In this document: piece after piece, positions 32,712-42,844 of the stretch
How positions within the stretch are numbered: position 1 is the stretch's first letter
Layout of the letters: every line of letters begins with the position of its first letter
From: Lachnocurva sp029100405
GTDB lineage: Bacteria; Bacillota; Clostridia; Lachnospirales; Lachnospiraceae
DNA length: 43,490 bases
Assembly (NCBI GenBank): GCA_046263755.1
Contig: JBJYZC010000020.1
Location: 1-43,490 of the forward strand
Direction: 5' to 3'
Notes under the pieces: generated by a model
Seen by the model: the letters and a program-made list of their open reading frames with translations, nothing else
Databases searched by the model: none
Told to the model about the DNA's origin: nothing
Position numbers and translations under genes: made by a program

Positions 32712-34302
32712 GAATCACCCACACGCCTTTCTTTTGTGATCCTTTCCGCGTGATCACTCCTCTGTTCCGAAGCCCATCGAGTGTGTAACGAATACTGCTC
32801 TTTGACAATCCGCACACAGCCGCCATTTTATTCATCGTAATACTTGGATTTTCTCTGATGAGCTCCAGTAGTTTCTTTTCTCTATCATTAAGTTCCGTTT
32901 CCGAGTATGTTTCCGCACTTGTTCTGTCGTCTTTCTGACTGGTATTATCTGGTTCTGTGCTATTTTCTGTGTTAGCACAGAATCCTGTATTACCAGCACA
33001 GAAATTTTCTGTGCTACAATTTGTTGGCGTCATACTCGTTTTTGTGTCATTATTCCCCGTTTCTATACTCGTATTTTGTTTTTCTGTACTAGCATTTATT
33101 TTGCTCCTGGCAACACCTGAGCCTCCCCGATTCCGGTACAGATTTACCCGGAAGCCAATCTCCAGATCGATAAATTCCGGCTCCCGAAGGCCGTACTCTT
33201 CCATTTCACGCATAAGCTTCGGAATACCACTTCCCCACTCCTCAATCATGTTCATGTAGAGGAAAGCATGCGCCAGCGCCTTGTTCCGGATCTTGGAAAA
33301 TCCCTCCTGCATCTTTTCGATGGTCACCCCAGGAAGCAGCCCACCGGGTGAAGTAATTTCCAGGCGGTCATCATAGATGGCGACCTGAATATGCGAGTTC
33401 TGCAAAAAACTGCAGTTCATCACGGCATTGATAATCAACTCCCGGATACTGTCCGGCGGCAGCTCATAGATATCCTGCCGATAAATTCCGACAAACCTTG
33501 CCCCAAGGTGGATATTACGAAGCACATAATCATGTGCCTGTTCCACCTGTTCCCAGAGTGGTCCGGTATATTCTCGTTTATCAACAAAAACACTTCTCGT
33601 ATTATTTTTGAATACTCCGCACTGAATTACCGAATGAAAGGAATCTTTTCCGAGTAGAAAAATATACCCATTGGTTGGATGGATCTTCCCATCTCCTCCT
33701 TCCTCCAGTAGTCCCCAGGAAAGCAGCTGGTTCCTGGTAACGTCCTTTACCGATGCCTTCTGCCCTTCTAACCTGGCATTTTTGACAGCCACTTCCTTCA
33801 TCTGAGAGCAAAGCCACTGAATCTCTTCATCCGTAACGGTAAGATCACGGCGAACTACATTGTCATACGAGCGGCCTTCATCTTCATAATACATTTCCGC
33901 CGTCAGATCCCGATCCGCGGGACGGGTGGTTCCGGCAACACGGATATATGTGCCATCCTTTATTCCAGCCGCTTTTATATAATAAGGCCGCTGCTTTCCC
34001 GGACTAATCTCTACAACAATGACAGCCTTGTCATCAATCTGCTGCAGATACACGTCCGGAATGATTGTTGGTTCGCAGCTGTCTGATATAGCCTCCGTAA
34101 TCGCATCCATCTCTGAAAAGACCTGCTCTTCAGGAATGCCTTCAACCCGATGCGTTTTATCATCGACACCGAAAATAATCCTGCCGCCTTCGCCATTTGC
34201 AAAGGCAACAACAGATTTCATGTATTTCATGCTCTCTTTCGGACGCCGCACCTTGAATTCCAGATTTTTGGATTCTCCGGCAAGGATTTCCTCTAACGTC
34301 AT
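32704..34302 (-). CDS. AlbA_2/HATPase_c_4/wHTH protein embedded in the BREX operon
   Basis: 532 residues. The N-terminal AlbA_2 (Schlafen-like) domain has ESKNLEFKVRRPKESMKYMK and VAFANGEGGRIIFGVDDKTH. A GHKL-like region follows (PPDSIRELIINAVMNCSFLQ, LEITSPGGLLPGV, EEWGSGIPKLMREM). Residues about 395-465 are a low-complexity Asn/Thr/Ser/Glu linker, then a winged helix (SITMNKMAAVCGLSKSSIRY). It sits between pglX and pglZ, 14 bp after the former and overlapping the latter, so it is part of the operon. Such proteins act as regulators or, in Schlafen relatives, as nucleases; either is inferred. A broken relative lies at 24.1 kb. Confidence 0.85.
   Translation of the reverse strand: MTLEEILAGESKNLEFKVRRPKESMKYMKSVVAFANGEGGRIIFGVDDKTHRVEGIPEEQVFSEMDAITEAISDSCEPTIIPDVYLQQIDDKAVIVVEISPGKQRPYYIKAAGIKDGTYIRVAGTTRPADRDLTAEMYYEDEGRSYDNVVRRDLTVTDEEIQWLCSQMKEVAVKNARLEGQKASVKDVTRNQLLSWGLLEEGGDGKIHPTNGYIFLLGKDSFHSVIQCGVFKNNTRSVFVDKREYTGPLWEQVEQAHDYVLRNIHLGARFVGIYRQDIYELPPDSIRELIINAVMNCSFLQNSHIQVAIYDDRLEITSPGGLLPGVTIEKMQEGFSKIRNKALAHAFLYMNMIEEWGSGIPKLMREMEEYGLREPEFIDLEIGFRVNLYRNRGGSGVARSKINASTEKQNTSIETGNNDTKTSMTPTNCSTENFCAGNTGFCANTENSTEPDNTSQKDDRTSAETYSETELNDREKKLLELIRENPSITMNKMAAVCGLSKSSIRYTLDGLRNRGVITRKGSQKKGVWVIHG
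32965..33015. repeat. Palindromes in the linker coding region of the AlbA_2 gene
   Basis: TTCTGTG-TTAG-CACAGAA (32965-32982) and the perfect AGCACAGAAA-T-TTTCTGTGCT (32995-33015) lie in the low-complexity linker; a further TTCTGTGCT half is at 32953. They are unusually strong inverted repeats for coding sequence. Confidence 0.75.
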
Positions 34303-34316
34303 ATTGCAATTCCCCC

Positions 34317-37300
34317 TTACTTGATTGGAGCAAGGATCTGATACTTCTTACCATTCCGGTCCGTCTGTACCTTCTCGTAATTGACCTTTACGCCGTCATC
34401 CAGATCAATAGCAATCCGTTCATTTGCCATATGCTCAAGACGCTCTTCGTAGTCAACCAGCTCTTCCAGTTGTTTCTTCAGATGCTCCTGGCGCTTTTCT
34501 TCTGTGCTCTTCTGCCTTGCGTCCGTAATGTGATCGAGCATCATATCAATCGCCCGGATCTCGGTCTCATACTTCTGCTGAATCTGCTGGGCATAGAGAA
34601 GCACCCGTCCGGTGGTATCCGCATCCCAGCGGTGCATATAGACCAATGCCTTGAATGCGTTCTCTTTACCACTGTCAAACAACCAGTAGATCGGACGCTT
34701 GCCAGATCCTGTCACAGAATAGGTCTTGCAGTGATCCTTGAAGAAATCATTCAGCATGTAGTTGCGAATGACTTCCCGGTTGGTCAGTCCCTTGTTGCCA
34801 AGTGCTTTGGCAATGAAATCAAGGTTCTCCTCCAGCGTATCTGGACCATAGACAACCGTCAGGAACTCACAAATTCGTTCCACTACATCATCATCGAGAT
34901 ACTTCTGATCCGTGATTGGGATCACGTTATCCTGATCAGGAAGGTATGTCTTGTAGACAGACTGAACGGACTTCCAATCACCCCCAGCATAAATCAAGCC
35001 TTCCTTGTCGAGAGAGTAGCGGCCAAACATACAACCGATGGCATAGGAAATCAGAGAGCGAATATCTCGTCCAAGATCTGCCTTTCGAACTGTGACATCT
35101 TTGTCATCTTCCTCCGGCGTTAATTCATCCTGAAGGCCATAGATGTCAATAAAGATTCGGTTCAGTTCTTCTTCGTTTTTCTTTAGCTGATCAAAACGTG
35201 CTAGAGCGTTCTTCGCCCATTGGGTAAAGCAAGTAATTATTCTATTATCCTTTTGAATGAGAGGATGCTGCTTGAATTCCCATGAAAATTCAAAGCTATT
35301 CCAATCTTCCCGACTTATTTCTATATTTTCATTTACTATATCAAGCACGATGTTATTTTGCATCGACCAAATGACCGGTATAGTAGATACTTCACCTACT
35401 TCATATGTAATACTTTCTCCACCAACATTGTTAGCGTAAAGTTGCGCGACCTTTGTGTTCAGATAGCCCAATACATACTGCCATGGTAACTGTAAGGGAA
35501 AAATACACGGGCCCGTTGCGGCAAAGATACTATTCTCTGTGTATCTGACATTCAACTTATAATTTGTCACATAAGTCCAAGTCAAACAAATTGGTTTTAA
35601 ATAATACTCTTCATTTCTAATAACGGATTTTTTAAATTTCTTAAGCTCAAAACCATCATTCTCCCAATTCACAACATAATCATTATTCCCATACCATCTT
35701 CTAAATGAACCGCCTTTACAAAGCCTAAACCATTTAGCATTTTCCTTAGTGAAAGCATTGAAAGAATGTGTATTTACTTCATACCACAGTCTCAAAAACC
35801 TATTATCATCTGCTGTGCTCATTCCCTTTTTTACATCTGCATAATAAGACAGCGGTTTACCATTCTTATATCCAAGAATATTCTTCTCAGATGCCCAATA
35901 TGCAAGCCGTTCCCCAGGGATATCACAAAATTCCGAAGACTTTGAATAATATTCTTTTTCTTTTCTAAAGAATCTCTTGATTTTTTCCGTTTCAGTTTCA
36001 ACGTCTCCAGCTCTATCAAACAATCTTTTGTAAAAACTTATATATCCTTCGGTATTACCACGTCTACAAGTAAACACAACTGTTCCAAAGTCAGAGCCAA
36101 ACACTCCTCGCCCAATATGTGTTAAATTGATAATGCAATTATTTCTAAATACTCTCGAACGTAACTTTGTATAAGTTGTCAATAACATCCAAACCGGGAT
36201 ATTAACCATAGAATAGAAACCATTCTTATTCGTAAAAGAATAGCATTTCTCCATAAAGATTGTACTTAAATCCTGTTTTGAGTCCAAATAGTTTAACTTG
36301 GCAAATGATTGTAACTTTGTATCAACTTCACCCATGCCTCGATATGGAGGATTTGTACATGTAACTAAGTAGCTTCTCGCCATCACCTCACCCTGATCGA
36401 TGAGCTGTATTAGTCTATCTGATGCTTCCTGATTCCAGTTCAGGCTCGTCTGACCCAGGTCTTCTTTTGGCATCGCGAATCTTCTGAGCAGCTCCCAATC
36501 CATCTTCGGGATGTTAAGGATACTGCCGTACTCCTTGGCATCATGAAAGAGATCCACCAGCTTTTCCGCCTGTGAAAGCGCTTTTGTCTTCTCATCCGGA
36601 GACAGACTCTCTCCCATCTCCTGAAGCTGATTTTTTGTGATGCCATTGCTCTCCTGAATGGAATAGACATGTGCTTTAATTCCGCTTGTCAGGATACGGC
36701 GGTTATATTGTCTTGCCTTCATCATGACGGCAAAATAGGCAAGCTGATATGCACGGTCATCGATGTCGAGGCCGTAAATGTTATTTTCCAGAATCGCTTT
36801 TGCTGCTTCACGCTCACTGTAACCAACAGAGGTATAGATCTGTTCCAGCACGTCGAACATGTAGACAAGGATATGCCCACTGCCCATACAGGGATCCAGA
36901 CAGGACAGATCCTCTGGCTTCAGCGTTGCATATTCCTCCCGGATTTTGGCGAGCTGCTGCTCTACGTCTGGCTCCTGCTTTGCCTCCGGAAGGTAATATT
37001 TCCAGCCAAACTTATCTGCCGTCTCCTTCTCATCAGCATCCGGGTTCAGCCCTCTCAGGTGCTCAATCCAGAGCCTTCCAAGGCTATTCTCCACCATGTA
37101 ACGGACAATCCAGTCCGGTGTAAAGAGCTGGGTCACCGCCGGAAGCTCGTCCTTCGTAACCTTTTCCTTCTTGGCAAAGACCTCCGCCTTCAGTTCAGAG
37201 TTGTAGTACTGATAAATCCAACCAATGATCTGAACCTGATCTTTCCAGTCCTCTTCCGGAATGTCGTTTACCAGATGATGGATGATGCCATCCTTGTCGA

Positions 37301-37898
37301 TAAAGGACTGTCGCATCAGAAGCTCTGATGCATCGTCTCTTGCCTCAAAGATACCTGGAAGTACCTCATGTAGCCGATTACACATTTTGAACAGCAGAAA
37401 ACGGAACAGCTTGTTGTTGTCATGCTGCTCCTTCCACGCAAGGATCTGCTGTGTCTCCGATTCGGAATATTCCAGACTTCCATCAAACGGTGTCGATACC
37501 AGATCCGGATCCTGTTTTCCCGGTTCTGCAGAGGAAAGCAGACGGACATCCAGCGGTGCATACTCATTCACTTCCATGTAACGTATGGCAATAAGGCGGT
37601 TAAACCAATCGTATGCAGAGGATTCGATAAAGTTCCTATAAGCAGACTGGTAGTTGCTTTCCTTCCCTGCCTTTCGGATTTTCTCCGCCAGCAGCTCTCT
37701 CTGGTGGATCGCCTTTCCCTTGATCGACACCGGATGATCTGCTCCAATGTCAAAATACTTCACTTCATTCGTTGAGGCAGGCAGAGGATCAGAGATTCCA
37801 TCTTCCGTAATTCCCAGAAGTCCCAGTCTGGTCCGTATATCTTCCATGAGCTTGACTCTTGCCCATACTGCAAAATTTTTGATGGCTGTCTTTTCCAT
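34317..37898 (-). CDS. pglX: BREX type 1 adenine-specific DNA methyltransferase PglX
   Basis: The modification enzyme that marks host DNA at a non-palindromic adenine site. SAM-binding motif I DPCMGSG is at 335-341 and the catalytic NPPY at 516-519. The N-terminal helical domain begins MEKTAIKNFAVWARVKLMED, as in other PglX proteins. From just after NPPY to about residue 900 (36340-35200) the DNA is visibly more AT-rich and uses AT-ending codons, whereas both flanks are GC-richer. This part corresponds to the target-recognition domain, so a recombinational exchange of specificity is likely. C-terminal helical segment (KYETEIRAIDMMLDHITDAR) closes the 1193-residue protein. Confidence 0.95.
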   Translation of the reverse strand: MEKTAIKNFAVWARVKLMEDIRTRLGLLGITEDGISDPLPASTNEVKYFDIGADHPVSIKGKAIHQRELLAEKIRKAGKESNYQSAYRNFIESSAYDWFNRLIAIRYMEVNEYAPLDVRLLSSAEPGKQDPDLVSTPFDGSLEYSESETQQILAWKEQHDNNKLFRFLLFKMCNRLHEVLPGIFEARDDASELLMRQSFIDKDGIIHHLVNDIPEEDWKDQVQIIGWIYQYYNSELKAEVFAKKEKVTKDELPAVTQLFTPDWIVRYMVENSLGRLWIEHLRGLNPDADEKETADKFGWKYYLPEAKQEPDVEQQLAKIREEYATLKPEDLSCLDPCMGSGHILVYMFDVLEQIYTSVGYSEREAAKAILENNIYGLDIDDRAYQLAYFAVMMKARQYNRRILTSGIKAHVYSIQESNGITKNQLQEMGESLSPDEKTKALSQAEKLVDLFHDAKEYGSILNIPKMDWELLRRFAMPKEDLGQTSLNWNQEASDRLIQLIDQGEVMARSYLVTCTNPPYRGMGEVDTKLQSFAKLNYLDSKQDLSTIFMEKCYSFTNKNGFYSMVNIPVWMLLTTYTKLRSRVFRNNCIINLTHIGRGVFGSDFGTVVFTCRRGNTEGYISFYKRLFDRAGDVETETEKIKRFFRKEKEYYSKSSEFCDIPGERLAYWASEKNILGYKNGKPLSYYADVKKGMSTADDNRFLRLWYEVNTHSFNAFTKENAKWFRLCKGGSFRRWYGNNDYVVNWENDGFELKKFKKSVIRNEEYYLKPICLTWTYVTNYKLNVRYTENSIFAATGPCIFPLQLPWQYVLGYLNTKVAQLYANNVGGESITYEVGEVSTIPVIWSMQNNIVLDIVNENIEISREDWNSFEFSWEFKQHPLIQKDNRIITCFTQWAKNALARFDQLKKNEEELNRIFIDIYGLQDELTPEEDDKDVTVRKADLGRDIRSLISYAIGCMFGRYSLDKEGLIYAGGDWKSVQSVYKTYLPDQDNVIPITDQKYLDDDVVERICEFLTVVYGPDTLEENLDFIAKALGNKGLTNREVIRNYMLNDFFKDHCKTYSVTGSGKRPIYWLFDSGKENAFKALVYMHRWDADTTGRVLLYAQQIQQKYETEIRAIDMMLDHITDARQKSTEEKRQEHLKKQLEELVDYEERLEHMANERIAIDLDDGVKVNYEKVQTDRNGKKYQILAPIK

Positions 37899-37936
37899 TT
37901 CTCCCCTGCCTCTCTCAATACACTCTTACCAGCGGT

Positions 37937-40900
37937 TCAAAAACGGATAACAATATCCGTATCGCTGTCCAGTTCCTTTTCGATTCTGTCCCGAAGCTGA
38001 TCCATATACTGGTTCAGGCTGCGCTCATCTTTGATCACCCAAATATTGGATGTCAGATCACTGACCATCAGATTCTTGGTTTTCCTTGCATACGGCTTTG
38101 TGGATTCATTTACACAAGAATCAGGTGAATCCGATTGGTCTTCCTGAGCTGCCGGATTGTCTTTCTTCTCAGAAGCCTTGGCAGCCGATTCTGCCGTAAG
38201 TTTTGCAAATTTATCCAAATAGGTCTTTAAGAGGCTGTCTGCCTTATCCTTAAAGCCCAGCATATCAGAAATATCATTCTGTTTTTCAGCGCGGTCGGAG
38301 AGATCTGCAAATGCGCTCAGAACCGTCCCCTTGTATTGTTCTTCAAATGGCTGGCCTTCCAGCGCATTGAGTGCTGTCTGCCGGTCAGAGTCAATGACCA
38401 CCTTTACCGGCTCCAGCTTCTCATCCAAGATACTGTTATATATTTCAATGAACTGATTATACAGGTTTGGCAGGTCCTTGATCCTCTCATAAGGCATCTG
38501 GCAGGTCACAATATCACGGATCTGATCTACAACCTTCCGGATCTCCGGATCAGTGATATGCTCCTTGCTGTTCTCGTAGAGCTTTAATGCCTTCAGACCA
38601 TTCTCCTGGAAAATGTTCCGCTGCGTATCACTATTATAGAACGTAATAACCGGAGCCAAGTCCTCCGCGAGATCCAGAAAGTCATCTCTGTGCTTATATA
38701 CCAAGTCAAAGAAGGAAGCTTCCTCATTCATCCCGGAAATACCGGATAGCTGCCTTGCCGTAGATTCCAGCGTTCCCCGTCCCGGAAACTGCGGAACGTA
38801 CCTCTGTTGCTCCAGCATGCCCTGAATCTCCCGGATGAGGTTTTCTGCATCATGCTTAAAGGTTGCCATCACTTTGTCAGCGTCAGCACTCACCTCGGTA
38901 TGGTTAAAGAGTGCCTTGATGATGTCCTTCACTGCCTTGATCTTCTGCTGATCAATCGTCGGCTTTGCGCGGAACAGGATTTTCTCATCATATCGGCGTG
39001 ACGTGAAGTAGGAGGTCAGTTCCTCCGGCTGCCGGTTGAATAATGTTACCGGTTCCTTATCAACGGTTGCGCTGATGATTCCCTCTTTAAAGAGCTTTGC
39101 GACCATCCATTTCGTGTCGGTTTCCTGATATCCATATGGAGGCTTGCTGAAACTGTCAAGGATACTCTTCATGGAAATCATGGTGTGGGCAGAAGTGACA
39201 GTATGGATATATTCCTGTACTTCATTCACAGCCAGACGATTTTCCTCATCCTGCTCCTTGATATCCAGACTCATCTGGTTATCCTTCCGGAACAGGTTTT
39301 TGATGTCGACGTCATCCTCTGGCTTCGTGATATAGTCCAGCTTGTAATAGATATTCCCGACCAATCTGCCCAGCGCTTCATTAATTCTGCCTACGGCATC
39401 ATGGGTATGAATATCCGTCACATGTGCTCCATTGATGAACAGCTCTGCGCTGCCAATCGCCTCTTTCATGGAGTCGATGGCGCTGTTTTTGGCCTTTCCA
39501 GCCTCCTGCATTTTTGTGGCACGGATGACGGTGGATTTTCCTTTTTGAGGATCTGCCACATTCCGGATATAATCCTCAATTTTCAGGGCATTCTGCATGT
39601 CACGGTAATAAACCGCATTGTCATTCGGCAGGCGCATGACAACCTCTTGTGCGGTAGACAGGATCGCCATAGAACTGTCATCCGTTCCGATCACAGAACC
39701 GCTTCCAGTATATTTTGGCGTAACGATCCGCAGGGTAATCGGATTATTCTGGCTGTTCTTTGCCGGACGGTTGTCCACAAACTGGTTGTAGCCAAACGTA
39801 TAGCGACCGTTAAACTTCGGCACCCGATACCGCGCATACGGATAGATGCTGTCAAACGTCATCTTAGTCAGAGCAGCGATGACATCCCCCTGCTGAATAT
39901 TCCGGTCACGGATCGCACGGTTAATATCCTGTTCCTCATCAGTTAGGAATTCATAAGTATCCTGAATCTGCGCAACCAGGAGACTTCTCGTGAGAAGCTG
40001 CAGGGACTCCTCCACCTTCTGCCTGAGAACTGCCTTGTCCTCATGGATATCCGTCACCATGAAGTTCATGATGTTATCCACGGTAAGCGGAATTCCGTCG
40101 ATGTACTTGAGCAGAAACAGGGTCTTCAGAACATTAACGGCAAAGCAGTCCTCTTCATGGAGTGGATTGATCCGGTCACTGTCCTCCGCCTTCTGGATAA
40201 CAGAGGCATGGGTATGATCCAAAAACTTCAGCAGATTGTCATAGAAGCTGTAGAACGGAATCAGGACGCCTTCTTCCTTGTCCTCCACCTTCTTGGCCGC
40301 CTCCTGAAAGGCGCCCAGCATAGAACGCTCTCCTTCAGACAGGTGCTTACCCGACGCACTGTTCAAACGAATTGAATTCAGCACATCAGCGAGCAGATGA
40401 AACTGATACGGCAGGAACGGGTACACCGCCGCAAACTCATCCGCACTGTGAAGTTTTCGCATTTCATAGCCATTGCCCTTAAATACGACAGCATTCTGGA
40501 TGCGCGTCTCATCCGAATCGTACAGGGATTTGAGCGTACTTTCTCCAACCTCGTTCTTCTTCAGAATTCTTTCCCGGATGACCTCATCCGCATTGACAGA
40601 GGTCAGGGAAAGCCGTGTCTTGAACCGGCCCTGGATCTTGGAGAAGTCGTTCTTGCTCTCCATGCTGGCATCCATGTTTTCCATCATGGAATCGATGTCT
40701 TCCTGTGCAGTAACAACAATCCATGCTTTCCCATGGCAGCGCGTTCCAAGTTCTTCCGTCATCGTCTGAAGGTTCAGCATCAGGCGAGAATCTGTGCTGA
40801 TGAACTGGCCGATCTCATCCACGAGAAAGACCACTCTCTGCCCGGACTTCTCAATATACTGATGCACCCTCTCAGCAAAGTCCTCAATGGCGATTTCATA

Positions 40901-41608
40901 ATTGGACGTTGTAGCTGCCTTGGTCCAGTCCATAGCCTCCTGCTCGGACATACGTCCCATGGCAGCAAGGGTCTTTGCAACCTTTCCCCGGATCACGCGG
41001 AACTTGTTCCGCTCCTCAAGCCACTCCTTGCCGTTTAATTCCTTGAAGGTATCCTTGAACTTCTGATAATTTCCCTCTTCATCCAGTGTCCGTTCCAGAT
41101 CTGCAAGGGCAGGGTTTGCCCCGTCATAACCGAGCTTCTCATTGAAAACACGGTTGAACACCATCACGATGGCATTACTGTCGGATTTTGCAGATGCAGT
41201 ACTCTTGGAATCCACGTTAAAGAGGATTGCCTGTGTCGGTGTATGAGCAGCACGTTCCATATCGGCAAGGATTATCGAATTTTCTTTGAGGTTATCCTTG
41301 TCTCTGAAATAGTCGATAGCATTTCTTCCGTCCACCACAGTATTGTCGAGAATGTAGGACAGGATTTTCAGAAAGTGAGATTTACCACTTCCAAAGAAGC
41401 CGGAGATCCATACGCCCATTTCGTCGGTTGGCGTGTCAATGCTCCGCGCATAATTTCCAAAGAAGTCCCGGAAATGCTTTACCAGCTCTCTGGTAACTAC
41501 GTATTCTTCCAGTTCCTGCTTTTTGTCGCTGTCCGCGATCTGCCCAACCTTGATAACCCCTGTAATCGGACGATCGATTTTCTTAGCGAACATGTCATAG
41601 ATTCTCAT
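37937..41608 (-). CDS. brxC: BREX type 1 ATPase BrxC
   Basis: A large P-loop ATPase of 1223 residues. The N-terminus MRIYDMFAKKIDRPITGVIK and Walker A GFFGSGKS (70-77) are diagnostic for BrxC/PglY. Walker B-like VVFLVDEIGQFISTD lies near residue 260. A Ser/Asp-rich stretch near 1150 (KKDNPAAQEDQSDSPDS) separates a small C-terminal module (KNLMVSDLTSNIWVIKDE). It is needed for both methylation and exclusion in studied systems. Position between brxB and pglX is canonical; gaps are 29 and 38 bp. Confidence 0.95.
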   Translation of the reverse strand: MRIYDMFAKKIDRPITGVIKVGQIADSDKKQELEEYVVTRELVKHFRDFFGNYARSIDTPTDEMGVWISGFFGSGKSHFLKILSYILDNTVVDGRNAIDYFRDKDNLKENSIILADMERAAHTPTQAILFNVDSKSTASAKSDSNAIVMVFNRVFNEKLGYDGANPALADLERTLDEEGNYQKFKDTFKELNGKEWLEERNKFRVIRGKVAKTLAAMGRMSEQEAMDWTKAATTSNYEIAIEDFAERVHQYIEKSGQRVVFLVDEIGQFISTDSRLMLNLQTMTEELGTRCHGKAWIVVTAQEDIDSMMENMDASMESKNDFSKIQGRFKTRLSLTSVNADEVIRERILKKNEVGESTLKSLYDSDETRIQNAVVFKGNGYEMRKLHSADEFAAVYPFLPYQFHLLADVLNSIRLNSASGKHLSEGERSMLGAFQEAAKKVEDKEEGVLIPFYSFYDNLLKFLDHTHASVIQKAEDSDRINPLHEEDCFAVNVLKTLFLLKYIDGIPLTVDNIMNFMVTDIHEDKAVLRQKVEESLQLLTRSLLVAQIQDTYEFLTDEEQDINRAIRDRNIQQGDVIAALTKMTFDSIYPYARYRVPKFNGRYTFGYNQFVDNRPAKNSQNNPITLRIVTPKYTGSGSVIGTDDSSMAILSTAQEVVMRLPNDNAVYYRDMQNALKIEDYIRNVADPQKGKSTVIRATKMQEAGKAKNSAIDSMKEAIGSAELFINGAHVTDIHTHDAVGRINEALGRLVGNIYYKLDYITKPEDDVDIKNLFRKDNQMSLDIKEQDEENRLAVNEVQEYIHTVTSAHTMISMKSILDSFSKPPYGYQETDTKWMVAKLFKEGIISATVDKEPVTLFNRQPEELTSYFTSRRYDEKILFRAKPTIDQQKIKAVKDIIKALFNHTEVSADADKVMATFKHDAENLIREIQGMLEQQRYVPQFPGRGTLESTARQLSGISGMNEEASFFDLVYKHRDDFLDLAEDLAPVITFYNSDTQRNIFQENGLKALKLYENSKEHITDPEIRKVVDQIRDIVTCQMPYERIKDLPNLYNQFIEIYNSILDEKLEPVKVVIDSDRQTALNALEGQPFEEQYKGTVLSAFADLSDRAEKQNDISDMLGFKDKADSLLKTYLDKFAKLTAESAAKASEKKDNPAAQEDQSDSPDSCVNESTKPYARKTKNLMVSDLTSNIWVIKDERSLNQYMDQLRDRIEKELDSDTDIVIRF

Positions 41609-41637
41609 AGCATTGATCCCTCACTCACCTGTATTCA

Positions 41638-42216
41638 TCATTCTACAATCGGAAAGGCACGGTAATAGTTTTCCTCTTTCATTTCCCCGAAGATATGAAG
41701 AGAACTTCCCGTATACTTTCCCGGATAAAACAGAATAACCGGACAATGATCCATCACCTGATGCAGGTTATTTAGTATTTTATGGCTGCGCAGAATCGGA
41801 TAGCATTTGCCAACGCCGGTCAGAAAGACAACCGCGTCATCTGGCGTGTTATCCACAATATGGTTCACAATCAAGCTGTCCGATTCATCAAACTTCAAAA
41901 TGTCAGAAATCGAAGCGAACACGTAGTCTGTTCCTTCTTCTTCCTCCAGATCCTTCAGATCATCCAGAACATCCTCATCCTTAAGCAGTTTAAGAATCAA
42001 CTCGTAGAGGTCATAGACAATCAATTGATAGCCAAACTTCAGCATGGTATTCGTTTTCTGAAGTTCGCGGATTCGCTCCCGTACTTTCAATTCATCAGCC
42101 GGATCATAATCGAACACATAGTACCCGACCTCATTACCAAGACCAGTATTACTGCGGAAGTTCTCCTGCCGCATTTTGTTTTCCAAAAGATCCAGTCGTT
42201 CTTCTATCGTCTTCAT
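41638..42216 (-). CDS. brxB: BREX protein BrxB (DUF1788)
   Basis: 192 residues with the DUF1788 order: TIEERLDLLENKMRQENFRS, YYVFDYDPADELKVRERIRE, DDAVVFLTGVGKCYPILRSH and the C-terminal HCPVILFYPGKYTGSSLHIF. Role in BREX is undefined but required in studied systems. Its ATG overlaps the brxA stop by four bases. Confidence 0.93.
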   Translation of the reverse strand: MKTIEERLDLLENKMRQENFRSNTGLGNEVGYYVFDYDPADELKVRERIRELQKTNTMLKFGYQLIVYDLYELILKLLKDEDVLDDLKDLEEEEGTDYVFASISDILKFDESDSLIVNHIVDNTPDDAVVFLTGVGKCYPILRSHKILNNLHQVMDHCPVILFYPGKYTGSSLHIFGEMKEENYYRAFPIVE

Positions 42217-42833
42217 TCCCGTTCTCCCGCCAGAATTTTGTAAATTCTGGTCAGCCCTTCTGACTGAAGAAAATCTTCCATCTTTTTATCCAGAATCGGT
42301 CGGATGATTTTTCGTTCGGTTCCAGATTCCGACAGCATCCCCGCTTCCTTCAGCATGGATTTGTAATTATCTTTGACCTTTCGAAGGGAAGCATCCGTCC
42401 ACTTCGCAGCGCTCTCATTTTTTTCCTGAATGCGATGAAAAAGTCCCATGATGTCACTATCTCGCAGGATATTGTCCTGCTGGATCAGTTTTTCTCGATA
42501 GACGGAATCCATAAACTCCAGAAAGGTATGATCTGTCAGCATCACCATCACAATACATAGCAGCTGCTGATTTTCCGTGTCTCTGGTGGCAAAGAAAGAT
42601 AGATACGCCGAATCAACTGCATTAACTCTGCGTGTCACGGCCTGTGCAATTTCTTTACTCCTGGATGTGCTGGAAGCGTTAAAAATATTTTCATCAAGAC
42701 TTGCCTTACCAATATCAGCTGTCGTCAGATCTCCAGAAAGAATTTTATCGATGGCGATCTTAATCTCACGGTACCAGAGACGATCTCTTGTTCGACAGGG
42801 ATACCGCTGATTAAGAACACTTACTGTTATCAT
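42213..42833 (-). CDS. brxA: BREX protein BrxA (DUF1819)
   Basis: 206 residues of the NusB-like DUF1819 family: LLCIVMVMLTDHTFLEFMDS, then DIMGLFHRIQEKNESAAKW and a terminal KKMEDFLQSEGLTRIYKILA. BrxA binds DNA in studied systems. It follows the PC4-like gene with an 11-bp gap and is translationally coupled to brxB. Confidence 0.93.
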   Translation of the reverse strand: MITVSVLNQRYPCRTRDRLWYREIKIAIDKILSGDLTTADIGKASLDENIFNASSTSRSKEIAQAVTRRVNAVDSAYLSFFATRDTENQQLLCIVMVMLTDHTFLEFMDSVYREKLIQQDNILRDSDIMGLFHRIQEKNESAAKWTDASLRKVKDNYKSMLKEAGMLSESGTERKIIRPILDKKMEDFLQSEGLTRIYKILAGERE

Positions 42834-42844
42834 GCAGAACCCTC

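Noticed and set aside
34431..35123. Plus-strand open frame of 230 codons
   Set aside because: Antisense to pglX with no recognisable motif or ribosome site.
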